Of a stretch of 55,353 nt of DNA, positions 24,397-33,077 are shown piece by piece. The number at the start of each line of letters is the position of its first letter. Position 1 is the first letter of the stretch. Under the pieces are notes generated by a model. It saw only the letters and a program-made list of their open reading frames with translations. It searched no databases and was not told the origin of the DNA. The translations under genes and the position numbers were made by a program. This DNA is from Segetibacter sp. (GTDB lineage: Bacteria; Bacteroidota; Bacteroidia; Chitinophagales; Chitinophagaceae), in the NCBI RefSeq assembly GCF_025963695.1, contig NZ_JAOQAH010000051.1:1-55353 (forward strand). Direction: 5' to 3'.

Positions 24397-26463
24397 ATGA
24401 ATCGAAATTTTCTTTATCGTTTTTTTCTTATAGCCATAGCCTTGTTGTCATTATTTGCCAGCAGTGCGCAGGCCCAGATTAATAGGCCAATCCGGCCACC
24501 AATCGGTTCAGGAACTCCCCCTATTTACGATGCACAAGGACGGGTTGTTCCAACTACACCTTCACAAAATCGTGCTGGTGGAGACTCGCTTAAGCACAGG
24601 GACAATACTGACGACTCCATAACTATCTATTTCCGTTATTTTGACTCAACACGTATTCGGCACTTAGACTCTTCAATAAATGATTTCACCAGGCGTTACC
24701 CAATACCTGCCCAGTTTGTTACATTAGGAAATTTAGGTACTGCTGCACGTTCCTTACTATTCAATCCAAATCTAAAACCTGGATTTGATCCCGGTTTTCA
24801 TGCCTTTGATATTTATCGCTTTAAAGTAGAAGACACCCGTTTCTTTCAAACTACCCGACCGTTTACAGAACTCGGATATATGCTGGGAAGCCAGGCAGAG
24901 CAGATGATTAATATCATTCATACCCAAAACATAAAGCCAAACTTTAATATGGCTTTACAATATCGCCTCATCAATTCGCCCGGCTTGTTTCAAAATCAAA
25001 ATACAAGTCTTAATAGTTATCGTGTTAATGGCAATTATCAAAGCAGAAACAAGCGATACTCTGTTTACGGTGTTTTTCTATCCAATAAATTTCTTGCTTC
25101 AGAAAACGGCGGCATTCAACGTGACACGTTATTAAATGACAGCCGGTTCACTAATCGCTTTGTAATACCTACCAGGTTATCGGGCGACTCGAATCTTCTC
25201 AGAAATCCCTTTAATACAAAAGTTACCACTGGTAATGTATACAACGAAACGGTGTTCTTTTTAAGGCACCAGTACGACGTGGGGCAAAGTGATTCATTAA
25301 TTGTAAATGACAGTACTGTTGTTCGTTTGTTTTATCCCCGTATCAGGTTTCAGCATAGCTTGACGGTGACCGGTCAGCAGTTCGAATTTCGCGATTTGTT
25401 TTTGGGAACAAATAAAGCGCTCGATTATCTCCGATATTTTGGTACACCCATCTTTAATGATACTGTCACTTTTCGCGATAAATACCGCATTATTAACAAC
25501 GATTTCAGCATTATTTCTTTTCCTGAGAAAAACAATTTAAACCAATTTCTTAAAGCTGGCGCAGGTTACGAATTCATAAATGCCACTTTCGATTATGCAC
25601 GGCGCAAGTATCACAATATATATGTGGCAGGAGAATATCGTAACAGAACGCGCAACCAAAAGTGGGACCTTGAAGCAATCGGCAAGTTGTATTTGAATGG
25701 ACTTAATAATGGCGATTATTCGGCGCAGGCAAGTTTAAAAAGAGAGATCAGTAAGAAACTGGGCTATCTTGAACTGGGTTTTCAAAACGTGAACCGTTCT
25801 CCGTCTTTTCTTTTTCGTCAGGAAACAACCTTTCCCACCACCGTTTCGGGAAGTTATAATAAAGAAAATATTACCAAACTTAGCGGGTCTTTAAATAACG
25901 ACGCATTGCGTTTCTCACTTACCGGCGAGTATTACCTTGTTAGCAATTATATGTATTTTGATAATTTCTTTTCGCCGGCACAAACGGGTACACTGTTCAA
26001 TATTTTGCACGTATCGGCGAAAAAGCAGCTAAAGCTAACCCGCGTACTTAATTTGTTTTCTGAAATCCATTTTCAACAGGCGGTAGGCAATCCTCCACTT
26101 AATCTTCCTTTAATTTACACAAATAACAGAATTTCGTTTGACGGTGTTTATTATAAGAATATGCATTACTCTATCGGTCTTGAGTTGAGATATAATACTC
26201 CCTATAAAGCTGACAATTATTCTCCTTTTATCGGGCAGTTCTTTTATCAAAATCAGTATACAATAAGTAACCGACCCGAAGTAACAGGCTTTTTTAATTT
26301 TCGCATTAAAAGGTTTTCAGCTTTTATACGGGCTGAAAATTTAAATACATTCGGAACAAATACAGGATCTCCAGGTTTCACTAAACACAATTACAATGCA
26401 CCATTTTACCCTGATAGGGGTTTTTGGTTTAGGCTAGGTGTGTGGTGGACATTTATTAATTAG
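24397..26463 (+). CDS. Putative outer-membrane porin (Porin_10-like)
   Basis: The 688-residue protein has a signal peptide ending SAQAQ and a proline-rich linker (NRPIRPPIGSGTPP). A long beta-barrel follows with alternating polar and hydrophobic strands and many aromatic residues, ending in RLGVWWTFIN with a C-terminal aromatic strand. DSSINDFTRRYPIPAQFVTLGNLGTAARSL and NPGFDPGFHAFD-type motifs match the Bacteroidota putative porin family. The substrate is unknown. It lies 129 bp after the PNP gene; a nucleoside-related role is possible but unsupported by sequence. Confidence 0.85.
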   Translation: MNRNFLYRFFLIAIALLSLFASSAQAQINRPIRPPIGSGTPPIYDAQGRVVPTTPSQNRAGGDSLKHRDNTDDSITIYFRYFDSTRIRHLDSSINDFTRRYPIPAQFVTLGNLGTAARSLLFNPNLKPGFDPGFHAFDIYRFKVEDTRFFQTTRPFTELGYMLGSQAEQMINIIHTQNIKPNFNMALQYRLINSPGLFQNQNTSLNSYRVNGNYQSRNKRYSVYGVFLSNKFLASENGGIQRDTLLNDSRFTNRFVIPTRLSGDSNLLRNPFNTKVTTGNVYNETVFFLRHQYDVGQSDSLIVNDSTVVRLFYPRIRFQHSLTVTGQQFEFRDLFLGTNKALDYLRYFGTPIFNDTVTFRDKYRIINNDFSIISFPEKNNLNQFLKAGAGYEFINATFDYARRKYHNIYVAGEYRNRTRNQKWDLEAIGKLYLNGLNNGDYSAQASLKREISKKLGYLELGFQNVNRSPSFLFRQETTFPTTVSGSYNKENITKLSGSLNNDALRFSLTGEYYLVSNYMYFDNFFSPAQTGTLFNILHVSAKKQLKLTRVLNLFSEIHFQQAVGNPPLNLPLIYTNNRISFDGVYYKNMHYSIGLELRYNTPYKADNYSPFIGQFFYQNQYTISNRPEVTGFFNFRIKRFSAFIRAENLNTFGTNTGSPGFTKHNYNAPFYPDRGFWFRLGVWWTFIN

Positions 26464-26507
26464 TTTTTAGGTTCTTTGGTACCTGCCGAAGTATTTCATA
26501 GCATCAT

Positions 26508-26530
26508 CCTTGCGACGCATTTCGTTCATC
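26508..26530 (+). repeat. Intergenic repeat family, degenerate copy
   Basis: CTTGCGACGCATTTCGTTCATC shares the GCG-N-CGC core and the CGTTCATC tail of the copy at 595. It lies directly before the hairpin at 26545. Confidence 0.45.
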
Positions 26531-26544
26531 TGTTGGTTCTTTTT

Positions 26545-26571
26545 GCTACTTTTTTGTTGCGAAAAAGTGGC
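26545..26571. terminator. Hairpin, probable terminator of the porin gene
   Basis: A 10-bp stem (GCTACTTTTT with AAAAAGTGGC, one G-T pair) encloses a 7-base loop and lies 82 bp after the porin stop. It sits right after a repeat-family copy. Confidence 0.5.
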
Positions 26572-26714
26572 TACTATATAAAAGAGTATAATAATTCCGT
26601 GTGGAGAACAATAAATCAGACGTTATCAGCATTATGAGATAATTATTTCATAAATCCTATTTTTACTTGGCTTTGGCCCTAATGCTTAGCGCAATTCTTC
26701 TTAACTTAATTCTC

Positions 26715-27194
26715 ATGAAAATATTTTTGATTGGCCTTTTCCTATCTTCCTTTCTTACCAGTGTAGTTGCTCAACCGCCTGTTGGTAGCAAGGCTCCCGA
26801 CATATCGCTGCCAAACAACAAGGGCGAAATAATTAAGTTATCGTCTCTGAAGGGAAAAGTAGTGCTGCTGGACTTTTGGGCTTCGTGGTGCGGACCATGC
26901 AGACAAAGCAATCGTAAAATGGTATCTCTTTATAAGCAGTATAAAGACAAGGGGCTCGAGGTATTTGCCGTATCAATAGACGGTAATAAAAATGCATGGT
27001 CTAATGCAGTACAACAAGACAAAACGGAGTGGCTACAGGTGATAGATGTAAAGGCAGAAAGAGGAAATGAACTAACACAAACGTGGAACCTTCAATACAT
27101 TCCATCAACTTTTCTAATTGATAAGGAAGGTACAATTATAGCAGCAGGGCCGCAAAAGGATGAGCTGGAGAAGTGGCTTAAAAGGTTATTATAA
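26715..27194 (+). CDS. TlpA-like thioredoxin-fold thiol:disulfide oxidoreductase
   Basis: Starting at ATG 26715 the 159-residue protein has a signal peptide (MKIFLIGLFLSSFLTSVVA) followed at once by the mature thioredoxin-fold domain. An earlier ATG (26667) would add 16 hydrophobic residues and is less likely. The active site is W-C59-G-P-C62; the cis-Pro lies in YIPSTFLID. Proteins of this type reduce or isomerise cysteines in exported proteins, for example during cytochrome c maturation. It is monocistronic, with a strong terminator 62 bp downstream. Confidence 0.92.
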   Translation: MKIFLIGLFLSSFLTSVVAQPPVGSKAPDISLPNNKGEIIKLSSLKGKVVLLDFWASWCGPCRQSNRKMVSLYKQYKDKGLEVFAVSIDGNKNAWSNAVQQDKTEWLQVIDVKAERGNELTQTWNLQYIPSTFLIDKEGTIIAAGPQKDELEKWLKRLL

Positions 27195-27256
27195 CTAACA
27201 TTACATACCAAGGCGGTTGTTTCTATTCTTGTATTTATCAAAGATCTTTTTAGAGG

Positions 27257-27293
27257 AAGAGTGCTGTAAATAATATCTATGCACTCTTTTTTA
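27257..27293. terminator. Bidirectional hairpin terminator
   Basis: AAGAGTGC (27257-27264) pairs with GCACTCTT (27281-27288), followed by a T-run on the plus strand. It serves the thioredoxin gene and perhaps the convergent ATP-grasp-like gene. Confidence 0.8.
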
Positions 27294-27312
27294 TTATCTA
27301 AAAGTCTCGATA

Positions 27313-28509
27313 CTATTTTTCAAAATACGCCAGTGTTCCTCCAACCCATGTCTTGTCTTTATTATACCTGACACCAATCATTTTCCCTTTACTTATACGT
27401 GCCAGGTTATTAGTGGCAATAGGTCTTGGTTCTCCATCTTTCCAGAAATAAAAAATCCGTATTTCAGCTTTCGCCGGTCCGTCGGGTGTTACTATTACGT
27501 CTGCGTATTTTACTTTCTGTTGTAGTATCCAGTTTTCCGGGTCGGTTACTTTGTCTATATCATCCTTTGTTAGGTCTATTACAACTCCCTGTCCGGCAAA
27601 TGAGAACAAAGGTTTTAAAACATAATTTTCAAGATCTGATGGTATTTCCCCAATCTCATTTAAAAACCTTGTTTCGGGTACAAACTGGTGTCTCAGAAAG
27701 GGTAAAGTGTATTTGCTGATACGGAAAAACCAATTAGGATGCGGCACCCATTCTACGTCCAAGTCTTCAAATAAGATTTTACCTTTTTCCTGCACTTCAG
27801 GTGACTGCTGTTGTAGATCATCAAATATCACACGATTATAGATTCTCTTGATTTCGGTTTCAACACCATTATTACTATAAAATAATTTATTCCCTTTTTT
27901 AATCAAACTTGTTAAGCAAACTTGCTTTACACCTGTATAATCCTTGGTAAAAAAGAAATCTATTCTTGTCTTTTGCTTCTCGGGGAAAATTTCGAGCAAT
28001 ATAACATTTTCCGACGGGTGCCCGTTTAGGAGAATTTCCTTTAGTAATTGAGTATAAGTATCCTTGTTAAATCCATTTAAATAACTTTCATAATTCGCCG
28101 GTATGTCAAATACTTTTCTTGCAGCTTCGTCTTGCCAAAGCTGAAAGGCAAACATAGTAGGGAAGCCCTGCATTTCAATTAATTGTGGCTCCAATTCTCC
28201 CCGTTCGTTTTCGCATAGGCCAAAATCGAAAGCAATGAAATTGCTTATTGCACTTTCGCCCGGTACATTGAGTTCTTTTGGGATAGCTTTTGCAGACTCC
28301 TCTTTAAATGTCGGAGACACAATTACATCTACAATATGTTCACAAGCCGATAGTATTTTTTCTTTAAAAGCTTTATCGCAAAAAACCGGCGTTTCGGCAA
28401 CTCTAAATTCAAGTTCGTTAGGGTAGGGAGCATTCAATTCCTTTATATATTCCTGGTATTTCTCTTCCGTAAAATTTGAGTTGAAAGCACTTCTAATTGA
28501 GGAAACCAT
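27313..28509 (-). CDS. ATP-grasp-like ligase, function unknown
   Basis: The 398-residue cytoplasmic protein matches no family I know by name. Its C-terminal half looks like an ATP-grasp fold: a Lys and glycine-rich loop (YVLKPLFSFAGQGVVIDL), a hinge-like ILQQKVKYADVI, and metal-ligand strands AEIRIFYFW and NLARISKGK. The N-terminal half contains an acidic motif (LIEMQGFPTMFAFQ) that could bind substrate. ATP-grasp enzymes join a carboxylate to an amine or thiol through an acyl phosphate. The gene is 73 bp downstream of a class I glutamine amidotransferase gene on the same strand, so an amide-forming two-subunit enzyme is an attractive guess. A terminator-like hairpin lies between the two genes. 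Confidence 0.7.
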   Translation of the reverse strand: MVSSIRSAFNSNFTEEKYQEYIKELNAPYPNELEFRVAETPVFCDKAFKEKILSACEHIVDVIVSPTFKEESAKAIPKELNVPGESAISNFIAFDFGLCENERGELEPQLIEMQGFPTMFAFQLWQDEAARKVFDIPANYESYLNGFNKDTYTQLLKEILLNGHPSENVILLEIFPEKQKTRIDFFFTKDYTGVKQVCLTSLIKKGNKLFYSNNGVETEIKRIYNRVIFDDLQQQSPEVQEKGKILFEDLDVEWVPHPNWFFRISKYTLPFLRHQFVPETRFLNEIGEIPSDLENYVLKPLFSFAGQGVVIDLTKDDIDKVTDPENWILQQKVKYADVIVTPDGPAKAEIRIFYFWKDGEPRPIATNNLARISKGKMIGVRYNKDKTWVGGTLAYFEK

Positions 28510-28537
28510 TTAATTGAGTTTGTTTTATTTCAAATAA

Positions 28538-28565
28538 AAAATCCCGGCCATGCAGCAGGGATTTT
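28538..28565 (-). terminator. Hairpin between amidotransferase and ATP-grasp-like genes
   Basis: AAAATCCC and GGGATTTT flank a 12-base loop, followed on the minus strand by a T-rich run. It sits 28 bp before the ATP-grasp-like start codon, so it may attenuate that gene or end the upstream transcript. Confidence 0.65.
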
Positions 28566-28582
28566 AAATAATTATATTCTTC

Positions 28583-29431
28583 TTATGCTGCAACCAGGTT
28601 GTCAACTGCATGATTTAAGAAATTCGGCAGAATATGCTGGTAGGTGAATAAGATTTTATCAGGATCGTTGAGTTGCTCTAACATGCTGCTCCATTTGTGT
28701 TCGCCAAAATTTTCTATTATACCTTTCTTTTTGTCTTCTCTCTGCAGGTACATACTCATGCCAATAGCATCTGCTTCCGGATGAAATTGTGTTCCTATAA
28801 AGTAGTCATTGAAACGAATTGCCATTATTGCTCTTTCCAACGGTACATGAGGCCTCTCTTTTTCAAGCGCTAAAATTTTTGCCCCCATTTCTTCCATCTT
28901 TTTATAGTCAGGTTCTATTACCTGGAAATCGCGACTGTCAACTGCATAAAATGGGTTCTTCAATCCGTCAAAAACAAATTCTTCTGATGCGTCATCCATT
29001 AAGTGCATGGGAAAAACGCCAAACGAATTTTTATTTCTTTTACAAACATTAGCAATATTAAAAAAACGGGTAATCAACTGGTAACTGTGACAGATAAAGA
29101 AACTATGCTTCTTTGTATAATTATAGGGGTTGTTGTTCCAATTCTCTATGTTTCGAATCCATTCAAAGTAAAGATTTTCCCATTCGCTGCCCTCACTTTC
29201 AAGCGGCGACCCGGGGCCCCCCGAGGAAATGTAAATGTCAAAATCAGTTCCCGGAGTTTGATGTTTTACCCGAACTTCAAATTCTTGCAGTACAATTTCC
29301 AAACGATTTGCCTCGCCCCACTGGTTAATGATTTCTCTTATACAACGCATACCCTGATTCTCTTTTCCCTCATTCATATCAAGAATAGCTATACGTATTA
29401 TGCGCTTTTCATTCCAATCCATAGCCCGCAA
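28583..29431 (-). CDS. Class I glutamine amidotransferase-like protein
   Basis: The 282-residue protein has the triad-type fold of class I amidotransferases. There is an oxyanion-region SSGGPGSP (69-76), the nucleophile C114 in FFICHSYQL (in place of the usual GxCxGxQ), and the His-Glu pair in GTQFHPEAD. Such domains release ammonia from glutamine for a partner synthetase. Differences from GuaA or CarA (no synthetase domain, a longer C-terminus, a changed nucleophile elbow) put it in a divergent group. Its neighbours are an ATP-grasp-like gene downstream and an OsmC gene 61 bp upstream. ATG at codon 4 (MDWNEKRI) is an alternative start. Confidence 0.82.
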   Translation of the reverse strand: MRAMDWNEKRIIRIAILDMNEGKENQGMRCIREIINQWGEANRLEIVLQEFEVRVKHQTPGTDFDIYISSGGPGSPLESEGSEWENLYFEWIRNIENWNNNPYNYTKKHSFFICHSYQLITRFFNIANVCKRNKNSFGVFPMHLMDDASEEFVFDGLKNPFYAVDSRDFQVIEPDYKKMEEMGAKILALEKERPHVPLERAIMAIRFNDYFIGTQFHPEADAIGMSMYLQREDKKKGIIENFGEHKWSSMLEQLNDPDKILFTYQHILPNFLNHAVDNLVAA

Positions 29432-29492
29432 AAGTACTCCTTCTGCCCCAAAGGAATGGTTAAAGGCGGTTTAAATGATTTTTTAAGGAGCA

Positions 29493-29993
29493 CTACAGCT
29501 TTGCTATTTCGCCCTGTTCCAGCTTTACACTACAAGATGGTTGGTGATGGACAGGAAAGTTAACAGACTTTGCTATGAAGCACATTTCGTTTGCTTTTTT
29601 ATGCAACTCATTAGCTTTGTCAACCATTGAATCCGTTAGCACAGTAACGGTTGGTTGAAGTGTAACTTCTGTGAAATATCCGCTTCCGTCTTTTGTTTCA
29701 ACCATTGTGCCTGTGGCATTATCAAAATAAGCTACTACAACAATTCCTGCTTCTGAGCATAAGTGCAGGTACCAAAGCATGTGGCATCCGGCCAATGAAG
29801 CCACTAGTAATTCCTCGGGTGTATATTTTGTTTTATCTCCCCGAAAGGCAGCATCGGAGGAACATTGCAAAGGCGGTTTTCCTTCAATAGACACAATATG
29901 ACTACGTTCGTACGATCTGTAGTTATTCGTACCCTGCCCCGTGTTGCCTGCCCATCTGATTTCGAGGCAATAGTTATGTTTTTTATGCATCAA
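29493..29993 (-). CDS. OsmC/Ohr-family peroxiredoxin
   Basis: The 166-residue cytoplasmic protein has the two OsmC cysteines: C70 in the central helix (LLVASLAGCHML) and a second in EMCFIAKSVNFPV. The family reduces organic hydroperoxides with these thiols. The C-terminal LHKKANEMCFIAKS and the YTPEELL block are typical of the OsmC rather than the Ohr branch. It is the first of three leftward genes with the amidotransferase and the ATP-grasp-like protein. ATG 29988 (second codon) is an equally good start. Confidence 0.9.
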   Translation of the reverse strand: MMHKKHNYCLEIRWAGNTGQGTNNYRSYERSHIVSIEGKPPLQCSSDAAFRGDKTKYTPEELLVASLAGCHMLWYLHLCSEAGIVVVAYFDNATGTMVETKDGSGYFTEVTLQPTVTVLTDSMVDKANELHKKANEMCFIAKSVNFPVHHQPSCSVKLEQGEIAKL

Positions 29994-30051
29994 GGTTAAA
30001 GATCACGATATTACTAATGCTTATGCAGGAAAAGTTGCTCAGGGAACTGTA

Positions 30052-30071
30052 GTACAAGTGAGTGACACAAC
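30052..30071 (-). repeat. Intergenic repeat family copy (GTG type)
   Basis: Read on the minus strand it is an exact GTTGTGTCACTCACTTGTAC, in the 244-bp gap between the OsmC gene and the ASK1-like gene. Confidence 0.8.
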
Positions 30072-30237
30072 AGTGCTAAATAAGAGTGATTCAGCCAGGT
30101 AATAAAAATAATTACTAAATAATTATTAATAAGAATTGTGGCCTTGCCAAGACAAACGTTTAGATCTTTCAAAGCTTTGAATTATTCTCTGCGGCTTGGG
30201 TTTTCATCTTATAAGTTTGTAAAACGCCTGCTATTTT

Positions 30238-31494
30238 TTATACAACAGGTGCCGTTTCCAACAATTGCTTAAGTTTTTCAAGCTGCTCATTTAAGGTTTC
30301 TTTCATCCATGACTCTGGTGCTTCTTTTACTGCAGAAGCCAGCGCTTCTTTTGCTTTTTCGTTTTCGCCTATTCCTGTCAGCGCTTCTGCAATGGACGCG
30401 TGTAGCCAGAACAGTTGCTCCTTATCGGGGTTGCCTTCATCATCTTTCATCCCCTTTTTTAAAAGATCTTCACAAATTGCCAATACCTTTTTGCGAACCC
30501 GTTCTGCAATTACAATGTCGGCAATTGCCTCTTTTCCTGCTGAAATGGTAGCACGCACATTCAGAAGAAAGGCGAAGTTGATGCCATTGTAGTAATCGTT
30601 TTTAAGGTAGAAACCTTTCTCGTATGCCCAAATACCTTCGTCCAGGTATTGGCGATCCTGTTTCAATTCCCATAAACGTTTATGTATCGCACCCCAAATT
30701 CCTAATGTTTCGGGGTCTGCGGTCTGCTGAGGGTTAAGGCTTTGAAGTATCTGTTTTGCTTCTTCAAGAGCGGTTAAAGCATCGGGATCTTTGCCTTTAT
30801 AAGTTGCGAGTGCCAGCTGTTGAATTATATAGTCATCCTTTGGCCGTTTTTCAAATAGCCGTTTTAGGTTCCGTTTAGCTCCTTTCCAATTTTCGTCGGC
30901 GCGTGCTTCCTTAAACAGCTCCATCAACTCGCTTGTATTTTCGTCGGCCTTAACTGCCGCTTCTTCTATTTTTTCCTGTAATTTGTCTATCAACTTTGCC
31001 ATTGCAAGATTAGGAAGGAAGGTAAAAACAGGACTGTCAACATCTTGTTTCTCAAGCACCGTTTGTATCGCCTTTTTTAATTCTGCTCTTACCCGGTCGG
31101 CCTCTTCAGCATCAATTCCTTTGCCCAAATGCTCGTAAGGACGAATAAGCAGGTGGCCAATATCGAAAGGGAATTTAAATTGTTTCTCAGCAATAACAAT
31201 GGTGGTACAAGGTCTAAGCGCATGGCGGACACCAAGCTCATATATTGCATTTGCATTAGAAGTTGAAAGATCGGCAACTACGACATCGGCAGCAAAAAGT
31301 AGTTCATACATTGGCTTGTCTATAATGCCTGAATGAATGATGTCGTCAGCCCTTATGCATTCCAGTCCCGCTTCTTCAACCGCCTTCTTAATAATAATCC
31401 GGTACGTCTTGTCAAGGTCTAAAATTCTGCTTGTGGCAAGGTCTGTTTTCTCACCAAATCCCATTATAACAAAACACTTTTTCTTGTCCGGCAT
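30238..31494 (-). CDS. ASK1-like protein: nucleotide-processing (DrHyd/TIR-like) domain plus TRAFs-binding TPR domain
   Basis: The 418-residue protein has two parts. Residues 1-150 look like the nucleoside deoxyribosyltransferase-related domain: CFVIMGFG start, then ADVVVADLS with D75, and NANAIYELGVRHAL with N82 and E86, the likely catalytic glutamate. Residues about 190-410 form TPR-like helices with YLDEGIWAYEKGFYLK and NGINFAFLL, which match the TRAFs-binding (MAP3K, DUF4071) domain of animal ASK1. Published comparative genomics places such bacterial pairs in nucleotide-centred stress or immune systems, where the TPR part senses and the enzyme part cleaves a nucleotide or NAD-like substrate. 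No partner effector gene is adjacent. The domain calls are by eye; the activity is inferred. Confidence 0.8.
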   Translation of the reverse strand: MPDKKKCFVIMGFGEKTDLATSRILDLDKTYRIIIKKAVEEAGLECIRADDIIHSGIIDKPMYELLFAADVVVADLSTSNANAIYELGVRHALRPCTTIVIAEKQFKFPFDIGHLLIRPYEHLGKGIDAEEADRVRAELKKAIQTVLEKQDVDSPVFTFLPNLAMAKLIDKLQEKIEEAAVKADENTSELMELFKEARADENWKGAKRNLKRLFEKRPKDDYIIQQLALATYKGKDPDALTALEEAKQILQSLNPQQTADPETLGIWGAIHKRLWELKQDRQYLDEGIWAYEKGFYLKNDYYNGINFAFLLNVRATISAGKEAIADIVIAERVRKKVLAICEDLLKKGMKDDEGNPDKEQLFWLHASIAEALTGIGENEKAKEALASAVKEAPESWMKETLNEQLEKLKQLLETAPVV

Positions 31495-31916
31495 ATTTCA
31501 GTTTTGCTGTTATTGAAAGATTGGAATAGTTGCAATACTTCACTTCTTTTAAGCTGGAAGAACCTCGAAAGGGTATTATCTTGAGACTAATATACGCTGA
31601 CAATATGAGCATTAAAAGAAAGGATTTGACTGCAGTTTAATATTAAGAACGCTTCCAAAAAAGAGGATTAGTTGAGAGAACTACACGTGTTCATCTTGTT
31701 TGCACAACTGAAAAAAGGATACCCTGCGAAATAATAGCTAGGGTTATATTAAGGTTGGTTTTGTACACCAAAGGAATTATTACTTTAAATAATTATGATA
31801 CTTGAAGAAAATTTAAATTTTCAGCGCACGTGATAGTAATGCGGGTAAGAAAATGAAGAGATTTTAAGGTTTTCTTTAGGTGAATTTGTCACTTTTAGCC
31901 TTAAAGCGAAAGATGT
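31495..31916. other. AT-rich intergenic stretch, nothing recognised
   Basis: No frame, hairpin or repeat copy of note is seen. It precedes a group of very small leftward frames. Confidence 0.5.
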
Positions 31917-32111
31917 TTAGCTCAAAAAGCTACTGTAACAGTATATAATGATTGAAGTGGCGGGAGCAGTCTTCTTCAAATTCAACTTAAGTATTTCCAT
32001 GGAACAGATATAGAAGTTGTTTAACGTACCTAAAATAACCGCACCGATGATAACAGGGATAAAGGTGAAGCAGAAAATAATAAATATTACGATCAGTGGT
32101 ATTGCTTTCAT
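31917..32111 (-). CDS. Possible small membrane protein
   Basis: From ATG 32109-32111 the frame encodes 64 residues. A strongly hydrophobic N-terminal half (PLIVIFIIFCFTFIPVII) suggests one or two membrane helices, followed by a polar tail. No family is recognised. An in-frame start at 32156 adds 15 residues. AT-rich DNA produces hydrophobic frames by chance, so this is tentative. Confidence 0.3.
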   Translation of the reverse strand: MKAIPLIVIFIIFCFTFIPVIIGAVILGTLNNFYICSMEILKLNLKKTAPATSIIIYCYSSFLS

Positions 32112-32306
32112 AACGAGTATTACTATAAATCTATACGTACTAACCTCCAGAAACAAGAGCTTAAACTTTTTTTAATAAATCTTCATTCTGACAATGTAAC
32201 TAGTTGAGGTGTTTCTATTACAGGTAGCGCAATATCGGCATGGTAAAAAAAAGTATCGATTACACACTCAATCCATATAAGTAGTGAAGCAATAGCTTTA
32301 TAAAGC

Positions 32307-32489
32307 TTAATAAAAAGACTTGAAGTCAACAATCACTGACAGAGGACTGTAATGTCTTTCTATCGATTTTCTCTGGGAAAAGTAATAGAAAATAAAGCTG
32401 AAAATCATAAAAGAAAGCAGAAGACTTAAAAGCAGGACCCACAGTAAAGCAAGGATTGAAATGATAAAAGGTATTTTAATTGTATGCAT
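32307..32489 (-). CDS. Possible small membrane protein
   Basis: The 60-residue frame has a long hydrophobic stretch (IISILALLWVLLLSLLLSF) and a basic turn (SQRKSIERH), a plausible single- or double-pass protein. It is in the same direction as the frames at 31917 and 32636. No family is recognised and chance cannot be excluded. Confidence 0.35.
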   Translation of the reverse strand: MHTIKIPFIISILALLWVLLLSLLLSFMIFSFIFYYFSQRKSIERHYSPLSVIVDFKSFY

Positions 32490-32635
32490 AAGAACCCAGA
32501 TATGCTGGATATTGTGTAATGTACAATAAAATTAATTTTAGTAACACCGATTCAAACGAATGCAAGTTTTCAATGAATATCGCTATAGGAAAAAGAGCTG
32601 TCGCGTAAGATCAAGACCCTTTTTTGGTGAGACCG

Positions 32636-32878
32636 TTAGGGGTAAAAACCTGTATCGGCTAAAAGATATTTCAGCCTATTTTCGATTACCTGGTAAAAAA
32701 GTATTTCTTTTCTGTAAAGTAATTTTATCGTTTCTCTTATCGATACGATAAACGATGCTGTACATCCTTTAATAACGGCATCGTGATACCTTTTTTCTTG
32801 TTGGATAATTTCTTCTTCAACAGCTACTGCCTTTTGACAAAGCTCAAATAACTTAGTCTCGCTACTGATGGTTATCAT
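32636..32878 (-). CDS. Small hypothetical protein
   Basis: The 80-residue frame is helical and charged, with no membrane segment (ELCQKAVAVEEEIIQQEKRY, ETIKLLYRKEILFYQVIENR). Its composition is better than the neighbouring frames. It is the first of three leftward small frames. No family is recognised. Confidence 0.45.
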   Translation of the reverse strand: MITISSETKLFELCQKAVAVEEEIIQQEKRYHDAVIKGCTASFIVSIRETIKLLYRKEILFYQVIENRLKYLLADTGFYP

Positions 32879-33077
32879 TTATAATAAATTTTATAGGACC
32901 GTAAATCTTTGCCTTGCTGAGAAGATGAATAGATAGAACAAACAATGCAAGTGTTGATAAACGCTATAGTGACCGAAATGAAAATAAAAACAAAACTTAA
33001 AGTCGTCAATAGGGTATATGAGTTAATCGGTAAATTCGCTTTTTAAAGGTCTGAAAAGAATATTTAAAATAATTTTT

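Noticed and set aside
29140..29175. TTCGAATCC sequence resembling a tRNA T-loop
   Set aside because: No acceptor stem or anticodon arm around it, and it lies in the amidotransferase coding sequence.
29003..29563. A 186-codon plus-strand frame
   Set aside because: It lies opposite the amidotransferase and OsmC genes, whose active sites are intact on the minus strand.
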